Shown: piece by piece, positions 24,263 through 31,957 of the stretch
Layout: each line of letters starts with the position of its first letter
Position numbering within the stretch: the stretch's first letter is position 1
Source of the DNA: Lachnospiraceae bacterium
GTDB lineage: Bacteria; Bacillota; Clostridia; Oscillospirales; Ruminococcaceae
DNA length: 64,000 bases
Assembly (NCBI GenBank): GCA_023664705.1
Contig: JAMPFE010000007.1
Location: 1-64,000, forward strand
Direction of reading: 5' to 3'
Made by a program: the position numbers and the translations under genes
The notes under the pieces: generated by a model
The model's database searches: none
Seen by the model: the letters and a program-made list of their open reading frames with translations, nothing else
What the model was told of the DNA's origin: nothing

Positions 24263-24493
24263 CTTTGCCCTTTTAACGATAGTGCCGTGCGAGACGTTGG
24301 AAATAAACGTCCTGCTTTCGGTAACGATAAAGCTTTTCGGCATATCCTCCGAAACATTGACTATCAGCCCGTTTTTCTGGCAGGCGTTAAGATAGTCGGC
24401 GGTGACGCGGCTCACAGAGCACTCCTCGATGTCGAACACGCCGACCACCTCGTCGGAGCGCACCGAAACGTCTCCCCCGAGAAAGAGAAACAT
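24260..24493 (-). CDS. remB: RemB/YaaB-like extracellular matrix regulator (DUF370)
   Basis: This 77-residue protein matches Bacillus subtilis RemB (YaaB) in length, position and sequence pattern: MFLFLGGDVSVRSDEVVGVF, then a central Thr/Leu helix and PKSFIVTESRTFISNVSHGT with a basic C-terminus. RemA/RemB proteins are small DNA-binding regulators that activate biofilm matrix and osmoprotection genes in Bacillus. The gene starts one base after the recF stop codon with a GGAGGTGAGG site, preserving the Bacillus order recF-remB-gyrB. It ends in a bidirectional terminator. Confidence 0.88.
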   Translation of the reverse strand: MFLFLGGDVSVRSDEVVGVFDIEECSVSRVTADYLNACQKNGLIVNVSEDMPKSFIVTESRTFISNVSHGTIVKRAK

Positions 24494-24494
24494 T

Positions 24495-25622
24495 CTACCT
24501 CACCTCCGTAAACATGCCGCCGTCCGCGGTCCAGACCTTTCCTCCCGACAGCGACGACAGGTCGTCAATATTACAGCAAGTAATAAATACCTGAGATTTT
24601 TCAATATGGTGAATTACAAAATCCCGCCGAACGCTGTCCAGTTCGCTCAAAATATCGTCGAGGATTATCACGGGGTCGGTCTTGTTTTTGCGGCGGATTA
24701 TCTCCGCCTCGGAGAGCTTCAAAGCCAGCGCGACGCTCCTCACCTGCCCCTGCGAGGCGAAATCCCGCGCCGCGAGACCGTTTATGAAAAATCCCGCGTC
24801 GTCGCGGTGAACGCCCGACAAGGTATAGTGCAGCTTCATTTCCGCCTCGAGATTTTTCTCCAGCGCCGTCATATATTGTCTATACAGATTATCAATATCA
24901 TTAAAATTTATACTTTCTGTTTTAAACACGGAACTGTTATATTCCATTGAGAGCTTCTCCGCGCTGTCCGTCAAATCGGAATAGATGTCCCCCGCGCATT
25001 TTTTCAGGAACGCAAAATATTTCAGCCGCCCGTAGGTCACGTTGATGCCCTCCGCGGCAAGCACCTCGTTCCACGGGGCGATTTGCGCCGCGATCGACTG
25101 CAAATCGCCGTTATTGAACGACAGAATATTATTGCGCTGCTTAAGCCCCTTATTGTACCGCGAGAGCTTTTTCAGGTGCGTTTTGGTCTGCATGAGCGCA
25201 ACGTCGTCCAGATAATCGCGCCGCAGCTCGGGAGAGCCCTTTATCAGATTTAAGTGTTCGGGTATAAAAACAACATATTTTAACACTCCGTATAATTCCG
25301 CAGCGTCTTTCATCTTTATTCCGTTGTACTTTACCGAAACAATATTTTTACTTACAGTATAATCAATGATATTTTCACGTTCCGTAATATCATCGCGGAA
25401 AAACAGCTTTACGGAAACCTCCGCTTTGGGGTCGTCGGCGGGAATATACTGCGAAAAACGAGCGCGTCGGAAGCTGCCGCCCAGACAAACCGAAACAGCC
25501 TCGCAGAGGTTGGTTTTGCCTTGGGCGTTGCGTCCGACGAAAATATTCAGATTTTTATCGAAATCAAGCTCCGCTTCGCGTATATTCCGAAAATTGCGTA
25601 TATACAGCTTGGTAATATACAT
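24495..25622 (-). CDS. recF: DNA replication and repair protein RecF
   Basis: This SMC-like ATPase loads RecA at gaps during recombinational repair. The P-loop is GRNAQGKTNLCEAV (about 34-47). The signature segment SQGQVRSVALALKLSEAEII and Walker B VIILDDILSELD lie in the C-terminal part. Its ATG overlaps the stop of yaaA by one base (TAATG), so translation is coupled. The length of 375 aa is typical. Confidence 0.96.
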   Translation of the reverse strand: MYITKLYIRNFRNIREAELDFDKNLNIFVGRNAQGKTNLCEAVSVCLGGSFRRARFSQYIPADDPKAEVSVKLFFRDDITERENIIDYTVSKNIVSVKYNGIKMKDAAELYGVLKYVVFIPEHLNLIKGSPELRRDYLDDVALMQTKTHLKKLSRYNKGLKQRNNILSFNNGDLQSIAAQIAPWNEVLAAEGINVTYGRLKYFAFLKKCAGDIYSDLTDSAEKLSMEYNSSVFKTESINFNDIDNLYRQYMTALEKNLEAEMKLHYTLSGVHRDDAGFFINGLAARDFASQGQVRSVALALKLSEAEIIRRKNKTDPVIILDDILSELDSVRRDFVIHHIEKSQVFITCCNIDDLSSLSGGKVWTADGGMFTEVR

Positions 25623-25885
25623 TATTCCTCGGAATTTGCGGCGTTTTCGGCTTCTGCGGCAGCCGCGCCCTCCTCGTCGAATACCACCTTATATTTCTTA
25701 TTCTTATATTCGATAACGTCGCCGGGCTTTATCTTCTTGCCGCGCTTGGTGCAGCACTCTCCGTTTACGTTGAACTCGCCGAGGTCGATAAGTATCTTGG
25801 CCTTAGCGCCCGTCTCGGTGAACCCCGAAAACTTCACGAGCTGATCCAGCTTTATCGAGGGAGTAATGATCTTAAGTTCTTCCAT
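25622..25885 (-). CDS. yaaA: S4-domain RNA-binding protein YaaA
   Basis: This is the small S4-domain protein found between dnaN and recF in Bacillota, implicated in ribosome biogenesis. The S4 core is IKLDQLVKFSGFTETGAKAK then GEFNVNGECCTKRGKKIKPGD. A short Ala/Glu-rich tail follows (EEGAAAAEAENAANSEE), longer than the Bacillus protein. The start follows AAGGATGG. It overlaps recF by one base. Confidence 0.93.
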   Translation of the reverse strand: MEELKIITPSIKLDQLVKFSGFTETGAKAKILIDLGEFNVNGECCTKRGKKIKPGDVIEYKNKKYKVVFDEEGAAAAEAENAANSEE

Positions 25886-25927
25886 ATTGTTCCATCCTTT
25901 TCAATAATTATATTTGACCGAAAACCG

Positions 25928-27028
25928 TTATTTTAAACGCATAGGCAGCAGCAGGAACGTAAATTCCCTGCCCTCCATGGGCGTAATGATAACGGGCGAA
26001 ACCGCCGAGCCCGTGAATATCAGTTTGACCATATCCGTATCGGACGCCTTGAATGCGTCCAGCAGGAACTTCGCGTTAAAGCCTATCGTTATCGGCTCTC
26101 CGTTATACTTAACGGCTATCTTGTCGTTTACCTTGCCGAGCGCCGTAGCGCAGCTCACGGTCAGGCTGTCCCCGTTGAACTCGCAGCGTATCGGAGCTTT
26201 GTTCTTCTCGTTGATAAACAGCATCGAGCGGTCGAGCACCTCGCTTATCTCGCGGCACTTTATCTCCGCGAAAACGCTCTCGTTACATTCAAGATGCTTT
26301 CTGTATTCCATAAACTCGCCGTTTATCAGGCGGGATATCATCGTATAGCTGCCAATCTCAAACGAAATCTGATTTTTTTCTATACTGATAGTTATATTTT
26401 TATCCGATTCATCCGAAAGTAAATGAACCAACTCGTCCAGCGTCCTTGCGGGAACTATGAACTTTGTGTCCTCGTAAGCCATGGGCTCGCGGCGCAGCGC
26501 TATTCTTATGCCGTCGACCGCCACAACGTTCAGCACGTTCTCAGAAATATCGAAAAGGCAGCCCATAAGCGCGGGCTTCGTATTCGTCACCGCACACGCG
26601 TACTTCGTCTGAATTATCATGCTTTTAAGGGTTTTCTGCGGCATGGTAAATCCGTCCTCAACGCTCGCCTGCGGAACGGGAGGATACTCGTCGGCTCTCA
26701 TGCACATAACCGAGAGCTCCGCGGCTCCGTTTACGATAGTCGCCATATTGTTTTCGCCGACCTCAAACCTAAGAACGCCCGAGGGCATCTTCCTTATAAT
26801 ATCGGACAGCATTTTCGCGTTGATAACGGTGCTTCCGCTTACGCCGTTTTCAACGGTTATCTCCGTTCTGATGCCTATTTCGAGATTATATCCCGTTATA
26901 GTCAGAGTATTCTCCTCGAGCTCCAAGAGGACGCCCTCCAGAGCCGCTATGGTGGATTTTGACGACGCTGCCTTTGAAGTTGTCATAACAGCCTCAAGAA
27001 TAACGTCCTTTGCACAGCTGAATTTCAT
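25928..27028 (-). CDS. dnaN: DNA polymerase III sliding clamp (beta subunit)
   Basis: This ring-shaped processivity factor tethers the replicative polymerase to DNA. Three similar clamp domains cover the 366 residues. Recognisable pieces are LLELEENTLTITGYNLEIGI near the start, VVAVDGIRIALRREP in the middle, and the conserved C-terminus SPVIITPMEGREFTFLLLPM. The ATG follows AAAGGAGAA. It lies 268 bp downstream of dnaA in the classic order. Confidence 0.97.
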   Translation of the reverse strand: MKFSCAKDVILEAVMTTSKAASSKSTIAALEGVLLELEENTLTITGYNLEIGIRTEITVENGVSGSTVINAKMLSDIIRKMPSGVLRFEVGENNMATIVNGAAELSVMCMRADEYPPVPQASVEDGFTMPQKTLKSMIIQTKYACAVTNTKPALMGCLFDISENVLNVVAVDGIRIALRREPMAYEDTKFIVPARTLDELVHLLSDESDKNITISIEKNQISFEIGSYTMISRLINGEFMEYRKHLECNESVFAEIKCREISEVLDRSMLFINEKNKAPIRCEFNGDSLTVSCATALGKVNDKIAVKYNGEPITIGFNAKFLLDAFKASDTDMVKLIFTGSAVSPVIITPMEGREFTFLLLPMRLK

Positions 27029-27296
27029 ATGGGAAATTCTCCTTTCAATTGCAGCGGCAAAAACTGCCGCATCAAAAACAAAATTTATTATATTTATATT
27101 TTAATAACAATAATAAGGGCTGTTAAAACCGTGGAAAATTCATTCGCACCGCTTTCAAAGGGCTTTGCCGCCCAAATAAATTCAACCGTTCAATATTGAA
27201 AAAAATATTAAAATGTTGAAAGTTCCCGTTTCATTCAACTCACCGTTGAAAGAAAAGCAAAAACCCGTTGAAAACTCTCGGAAATTTCAACCCTCG
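27029..27296. other. dnaA-dnaN spacer with GTTGAAA motifs
   Basis: This spacer holds no gene. It contains a cluster of motifs of the form (T/C)GTTGAAA(A/G) at 27214, 27244 and 27266, inverse copies (TTCAAC) at 27181 and 27234, and the palindrome TTCAATATTGAA at 27189-27200. In Bacillus this spacer carries a DnaA-box cluster, so these are candidate DnaA sites. The half next to dnaN is AT-rich and contains TATAAT-like sequence, possibly a dnaN promoter. Confidence 0.55.
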
Positions 27297-28655
27297 TTAC
27301 TGGTTGGTCTTGATATTCTTTATAATATCCTCGACTATCGAGCGGAACCCGCTGTCGCGCTCCATTTCCTCCTTGACGGACTTTATCGCGTACACGACGG
27401 TGGAGTGGTCGCGTCCGTTGAATTCCTGCCCTATCGCCTCGTAGGGCTGCCCCGTAACGTCCTGTATAACATAAATAGCGACCTTTCGCGCCTGGGAGAT
27501 ATTCGCCGTCCTCCTCTGGGAGCGCATCTCGTCGGGCTCTACGTTGTATATCTTTGCGACCTCGCCGATTATCTTGTCGACGGTCACGGGGATAGGCTGA
27601 TGATCGGTTACGATGTCCTTGATGACGTTCTGAGCGACCGCGATTGTCGGCTTGACCTGCGATACCATATACAGAGCGTTCAGCTTGGTAACGACGCCCT
27701 CTATCTGTCGGATATTCGATTTGAGCTTTGTGGCAATATAATCAATAACGTCCTCGGAGATATTGAAGTGCAGCAGCTCCGCCTTGCGCTGGATAATGGC
27801 GAGCCTCGTCTCATACTCGGGGGGCTTTACGTCCGCCGCGAGGCCGCTCGAGAACCTCGTCCTCAGTCTGTCCGAAATGGACTTTATCTCCTTTGCGGGT
27901 CTGTCGGACGTAAGCACGATGACCTTATTCTGATTATACAGCTCGTTGAAAATATGGAAAAATTTCTCCTCGGTCTGCTCCTTGCCCGCGATAAACTGTA
28001 TATCGTCGATAAGCAGGGCGTCCGCGCTCCTGTACTTTTCGTCGAATATCTCAACGTTATTCGTGGAAATGGAGTGGAGAAACTCGTTTGTAAACGTTTC
28101 CGCGGGGATATATATGATGTTTATCCCCGGGAAATTCTTTTTCATCTCGCACTCGATAGCCGACAGAAGATGCGTCTTTCCGAGCCCCGAGTCTCCGTAG
28201 ATAAACAGCGGATTGTACTTCTCGTGCTGCTTTTTGGACACTGCCTTTGCCGCCGCGAACGCGAGGTTATTCGACGGACCCACGATAAAGTTATCGAACG
28301 TGTAGGTTATTTTCTTGTCTATCGCGCCGATGGTCTCGCTTACGGGCTCCGCCTTGATGATATCCGAAAGCGGCGACCTCTGTGCCGAAAGGTTGTCGTC
28401 GACTATTATTTCAACGCTTACGGGAACGCCGAGGATGACCTTCAGCTGCTCCTCGATAAACGGCAAGTATATTGAGTTCAGCGTTTCTCTTTTAAAATCG
28501 AGGTTAGTCGCCAGAACAAAGGTATTATTTTCCAGCTTTACGGGAACGAGAGGATCCAGCCAGAGCTCGCGCGCCGCGCCCGAAATATCGTGCTCCTTAA
28601 CGCAGTTATCCACCACGCATCTGTAAATATCCGAAAGGGACGTCAAAGGGTTCAT
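27297..28655 (-). CDS. dnaA: Chromosomal replication initiator DnaA
   Basis: DnaA binds and melts oriC and loads the helicase. Domain I (1-85) and a short linker are followed by the AAA+ domain with Walker A YGDSGLGKTHLL (residues 153-164), Walker B ALLIDDIQFIAGKE and a sensor region. Domain IV has the helix-turn-helix and the signature GRDHSTVVYAI. Before it, the basic loop reads SQRRTANISQARKVA, where many bacteria have an AFPRQ or ARPRQ segment, which may matter for site specificity. The start follows GGTGA, a modest site. A sigma-A promoter lies upstream. Confidence 0.98.
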   Translation of the reverse strand: MNPLTSLSDIYRCVVDNCVKEHDISGAARELWLDPLVPVKLENNTFVLATNLDFKRETLNSIYLPFIEEQLKVILGVPVSVEIIVDDNLSAQRSPLSDIIKAEPVSETIGAIDKKITYTFDNFIVGPSNNLAFAAAKAVSKKQHEKYNPLFIYGDSGLGKTHLLSAIECEMKKNFPGINIIYIPAETFTNEFLHSISTNNVEIFDEKYRSADALLIDDIQFIAGKEQTEEKFFHIFNELYNQNKVIVLTSDRPAKEIKSISDRLRTRFSSGLAADVKPPEYETRLAIIQRKAELLHFNISEDVIDYIATKLKSNIRQIEGVVTKLNALYMVSQVKPTIAVAQNVIKDIVTDHQPIPVTVDKIIGEVAKIYNVEPDEMRSQRRTANISQARKVAIYVIQDVTGQPYEAIGQEFNGRDHSTVVYAIKSVKEEMERDSGFRSIVEDIIKNIKTNQ

Positions 28656-28727
28656 TATTTTTTCACCATTCCATTAAAATTAAAATATCCAAAAAAATTT
28701 CACAAACAAACACAAATTCATATAATA

Positions 28728-28756
28728 ATTATACCATAACCGACAATTTTTTTCAA
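28728..28756 (-). promoter_or_regulatory. dnaA promoter
   Basis: On the minus strand TTGAAA is followed by 17 bases and TATAAT, about 75 bases before the dnaA start codon and at the inner edge of the origin region. Confidence 0.8.
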
Positions 28757-29347
28757 GCAGAAATAACGCCATAAAAAAAAGAATAAACTGTGAATATTCA
28801 ACAAATGTCACAAATTTTTAACAAAACTCCACCGAAATTAAACATTGTTCCTTTAAAAATAAAATCTGCAATTATACTTTCGGGAAAGTCCGTTTTATTG
28901 TTGAAAACTCGGTTGAAAATGTGAAAAAGTCCTTTGTTTATGTCATTTTTTTCTTGAAAACATTTTCTTTTTTACCAAAATCTGTGAAAAATTTATGTTT
29001 TAAGCTTGAAAAATATACGCTCTGTTATTTTAAAATTTCACAAAGCAATAACATTTACAGAAAATTTTAATAATCATTATCGATATATTGTTAAAAAATT
29101 TTCAAATTATTATTTCAACAGCTTTTCCGCGGTATTTTTTAACCGTAAAATTGCGGAAAACCTGTGATTTATGTTGAAAACTATGTTGAATATGTTAAAA
29201 AACCGCTTTGCTAAAAGAAATTTTTAAAAAGTGGATAAGTTATAAGTCATGTTGAATAAGCGTTGATTTTTAAATAACAACTTTTTTAATCAACACATCG
29301 TCGTGGAATGTTGAAAAACCCGCGTCACACTCTCGCAAATTAAAGCA
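28757..29347. other. oriC: Putative replication origin oriC
   Basis: This is an approximately 590-bp very AT-rich gene-free stretch upstream of dnaA. It has one near-canonical DnaA box (TTATCCACT on the minus strand, 29230-29238). It also has many TGTTGAA-type motifs, at 28899, 29172, 29184, 29250 and 29309, plus TTCAACA copies near 28796 and 29114. A–T runs between 28980 and 29160 are candidate unwinding DNA. Position next to dnaA, the strand switch nearby and the parS sites within 15 kb support an origin. Confidence 0.85.
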
Positions 29348-29371
29348 TAAAAAACCCCCGCAGCTGCGGGG
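29348..29371 (-). terminator. Terminator of the chemotaxis operon
   Basis: CCCCGCAGCTGCGGGG is a perfect 16-base palindrome followed on the minus strand by GTTTTTTATG. It stops the che operon before it runs into oriC. Confidence 0.9.
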
Positions 29372-29386
29372 TGATACATATATAAA

Positions 29387-30559
29387 TCAGTATAAATTAT
29401 TTAGGATTATATCCGCGATCTTGTACAGCGGAGCCTGAACCTCAACCGCGCCGCAGTTATATGCCTCCATGGGCATACCGTAAACCACGCAGGTTTCCTT
29501 GTCCTGCCCGATAGTAAACGCGCCCGCTTGTCTCATTCTCAGCAGACCGTCCGCGCCGTCGCGTCCCATTCCCGTGAGTATCGCGCCTATCGCCAGAGGT
29601 CCCGCCACGTCCGCGACGGAGTTGAACATAACGTCGACCGACGGGCAGTGTCCCGAGACCTTCTCCCCCGGCTTCGACGAAACATACCAGCCCTGTCTGT
29701 CCTTGCAGAGCCGCAGGTGATTTTCCCCCGCGCCGACCACGATAAGCCCTCTGCGCAGGCGCTCTCCGTCCACAGCCTCCTTGACCTCCATTTTACAGGA
29801 GCGGTTAAGGCGCTCGGAATAGAGCTTTGTAAAGCCTGCGGGCATATGCTGAACGATGATAACGGGAGGGGTATCCTCGGGGAACAGCCGAATGACCTGT
29901 TCCAGAGCCTCCGTGCCGCCCGTAGACGCTCCCAGCGCGATTATCGCCTCGGATTTTTTCAGCTTGGAGTGCTTTACGGCGAGCGTTATCGTCGGCGGCG
30001 CGGGGGACTTCTCCTGAGCCTGAACCGCGCTCGGCATGCTCTGCGTGGTCTGAGAGACGGTTTTCTCCGCCATTGCCGCGACCCTCGCCATTTCCGTCAT
30101 GCTCTTCGACTGCGGAGAAGCGGCGGGCTTAACAGCAGCCCTCGGAGCGCTGAAGCTCGCGCCCGGGTGGTTCGACCTGTACGCGCGTCGTATCGCGTCG
30201 CACAGCTCTCCCGCGAATTTTGCCATATCGTTGTTTGTGCGGGCAACGGGCTTGGTGAGAAACTCGACCGCTCCCGCCTCCTTGCAAGCCGCCTTGCGCT
30301 CGTCGGAGCTTGACACCACGATAGTCGAAATATAATACTGCGGCAGAAGCTTTTTCAGAAACGCCGCGCCGTCCATACGCGGCATCTCGAGATCCAGCGT
30401 CATAACGTCGGGCTCATACTGCAATATCATATCGCGCGCGGAATAAGCGTCCCCCGCTTTTCCGACGATCTCGATCATATCGTCCTGCTGGATATAGCGG
30501 GAAAGCACTTCTCTGAAAAGTATAGAATCATCAACGACCAAAAGCTTAATTCTATCCAT
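29387..30559 (-). CDS. cheB: Chemotaxis response regulator protein-glutamate methylesterase CheB
   Basis: CheB removes methyl groups from chemoreceptors and deamidates them, giving adaptation. The receiver domain (1-120) has Asp10, Asp11 and the phosphorylated Asp56 in TLDLEMPRMDG, with Lys103 in LTKP. A Pro/Ala-rich linker (about 125-200) follows. The catalytic triad of the esterase domain is Ser212 (GASTGGTEA), His238 (QHMPAGFT) and Asp334 (GMGRDGADG). It is last in the operon cheA-cheW-cheR-cheB. The start ATG follows AGGAGC. Confidence 0.97.
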   Translation of the reverse strand: MDRIKLLVVDDSILFREVLSRYIQQDDMIEIVGKAGDAYSARDMILQYEPDVMTLDLEMPRMDGAAFLKKLLPQYYISTIVVSSSDERKAACKEAGAVEFLTKPVARTNNDMAKFAGELCDAIRRAYRSNHPGASFSAPRAAVKPAASPQSKSMTEMARVAAMAEKTVSQTTQSMPSAVQAQEKSPAPPTITLAVKHSKLKKSEAIIALGASTGGTEALEQVIRLFPEDTPPVIIVQHMPAGFTKLYSERLNRSCKMEVKEAVDGERLRRGLIVVGAGENHLRLCKDRQGWYVSSKPGEKVSGHCPSVDVMFNSVADVAGPLAIGAILTGMGRDGADGLLRMRQAGAFTIGQDKETCVVYGMPMEAYNCGAVEVQAPLYKIADIILNNLY

Positions 30560-30604
30560 AAAACGCTCCTAATTTTGCTCTGTATCTGTCTGTTGTCTGT
30601 TCCG

Positions 30605-31432
30605 TCAGCCCGTTTCGGGGCGGCGGTATATCGCGGGCTTGATGTAGTCGAATTTGGTATCCGAACGGTTTACGCTCTCCGCGTGCCCGATAAAGAAATA
30701 ACCGCCCGGCTTTACAACGTCGTAAAATCTGTTTACGAGAGCCTGCTTTGTCGGCTGATCGAAATAAATCATAACGTTGCGGCAGAATATCAGATCGAAC
30801 GGCTTTGCCTTGTACTTATCGGGCATGGGATCCATAAGGTTAAAGGTCTTGAATATCACCTCGTCCTTTATCCCTTGGCATATTTCGTATTTTCCGCCGC
30901 CGAGGTTGTTGAAGTAGCGGGATTTCCAGTCGTTGGAAAGCCCCTTCATACCGTCCTCCTGATAAACGCCCGCCTTTGCCTTTCCGATAACGCTCTGCGA
31001 TATATCGGTCGCCAGTATGCGGGTATCCCATTTTGACTTTTCCGCGCCAAAGTACTGGTCGATGAGCATAGCGGTGGTGTAGCACTCCTCGCCCGAGGAG
31101 CAAGCCGCGCTCCATATTCTCAGCACATGGTCCTTCTCGCAGGTCTTGACCATATACGGCAGGATAGTCTCCTTTAAAAAGGTATAGTGCTCGGGCTCGC
31201 GCATAAAGAACGTATGGTTGGTGGTCAGCTTATTTAATATAGTAGTGACCTCCGCGCCCGTCTTATCGGCAAGCACCGTGTCTATATAGTCATTGTAATT
31301 GTGAAATCCGCGCTCTTTGAGCATATTTCCGAGTCTGCCCTGTACGAGAACCTTTTTCGCGGAAAGATTTATCCCGAAGTTATCGTACATAAATTTAACA
31401 AGTCGTTGAAATTCGGCCTCGGTGATCTCCAT
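30605..31432 (-). CDS. cheR: Chemoreceptor glutamate methyltransferase CheR
   Basis: CheR uses S-adenosylmethionine to methylate receptor glutamates, the counterpart of CheB. The N-terminal helical domain contains LSAKKVLVQGRL. The SAM-binding domain begins with LRIWSAACSSGEECYTTAM (about 100-118), and LIFCRNVMIYFDQPTKQ follows near residue 215. It ends with GYFFIGHAESVNR, the usual CheR terminus. The ATG lies 8 bases after GGAGG, which overlaps the end of cheW. Confidence 0.97.
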   Translation of the reverse strand: MEITEAEFQRLVKFMYDNFGINLSAKKVLVQGRLGNMLKERGFHNYNDYIDTVLADKTGAEVTTILNKLTTNHTFFMREPEHYTFLKETILPYMVKTCEKDHVLRIWSAACSSGEECYTTAMLIDQYFGAEKSKWDTRILATDISQSVIGKAKAGVYQEDGMKGLSNDWKSRYFNNLGGGKYEICQGIKDEVIFKTFNLMDPMPDKYKAKPFDLIFCRNVMIYFDQPTKQALVNRFYDVVKPGGYFFIGHAESVNRSDTKFDYIKPAIYRRPETG

Positions 31433-31435
31433 GGT

Positions 31436-31942
31436 TTAAGCCTCCTGTTCGTCAAGCAGCTTTGCGACGTCAAGTATAAGCTTTGTACTGTCGTTTTCAC
31501 CGCGTATCATATACTGAATGAAATCGTTGGTGTTAACGTTCTTGTTCTCGGGGGTAGCCGAGATATCGCCCGTGTGGATATCCTCAACGTCGGCGACGCT
31601 GTCGACGATAATGCCGACCGCGATGTCGTTGAAGTTCAGCGTGATAATGCAGGTGCGCGAGGTATACGGTATCTCGGGCTTTCCGAAGCGCGTCCTGATA
31701 TCGACGATGGGAACGACCTTCGAGCGCACGTTGATTATGCCCTTGATATAGTTGGGCACGTGCGGCACCTTGGTTATATGCTGCATACCGATAATTTCAA
31801 CAACATACTGAATTTCAATTCCGTAAACCTGCTCGCCGATATTAAAGGTCATAACCTTACCGAGAATACTGTTGTCGGCAGCCAGCTTTCTGTCGCCCGA
31901 TTGCTGTTTAGCGACCGCTTCCTTTATTACATCATTAGTCAT
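31436..31942 (-). CDS. cheW: Chemotaxis coupling protein CheW
   Basis: CheW links chemoreceptors to the kinase CheA in receptor arrays. The CheW fold shows VMTFNIGEQVYGIEIQYVVE, HITKVPHVPNYIKGIINVRS and VVPIVDIRTRFGKPE. At 168 residues it is of normal length, with a short Gln/Asp-rich N-terminus before the domain. The start follows AAGGAGGATAA. It lies 15 bases after cheA. Confidence 0.97.
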   Translation of the reverse strand: MTNDVIKEAVAKQQSGDRKLAADNSILGKVMTFNIGEQVYGIEIQYVVEIIGMQHITKVPHVPNYIKGIINVRSKVVPIVDIRTRFGKPEIPYTSRTCIITLNFNDIAVGIIVDSVADVEDIHTGDISATPENKNVNTNDFIQYMIRGENDSTKLILDVAKLLDEQEA

Positions 31943-31957
31943 GTAAATTTATCCTCC

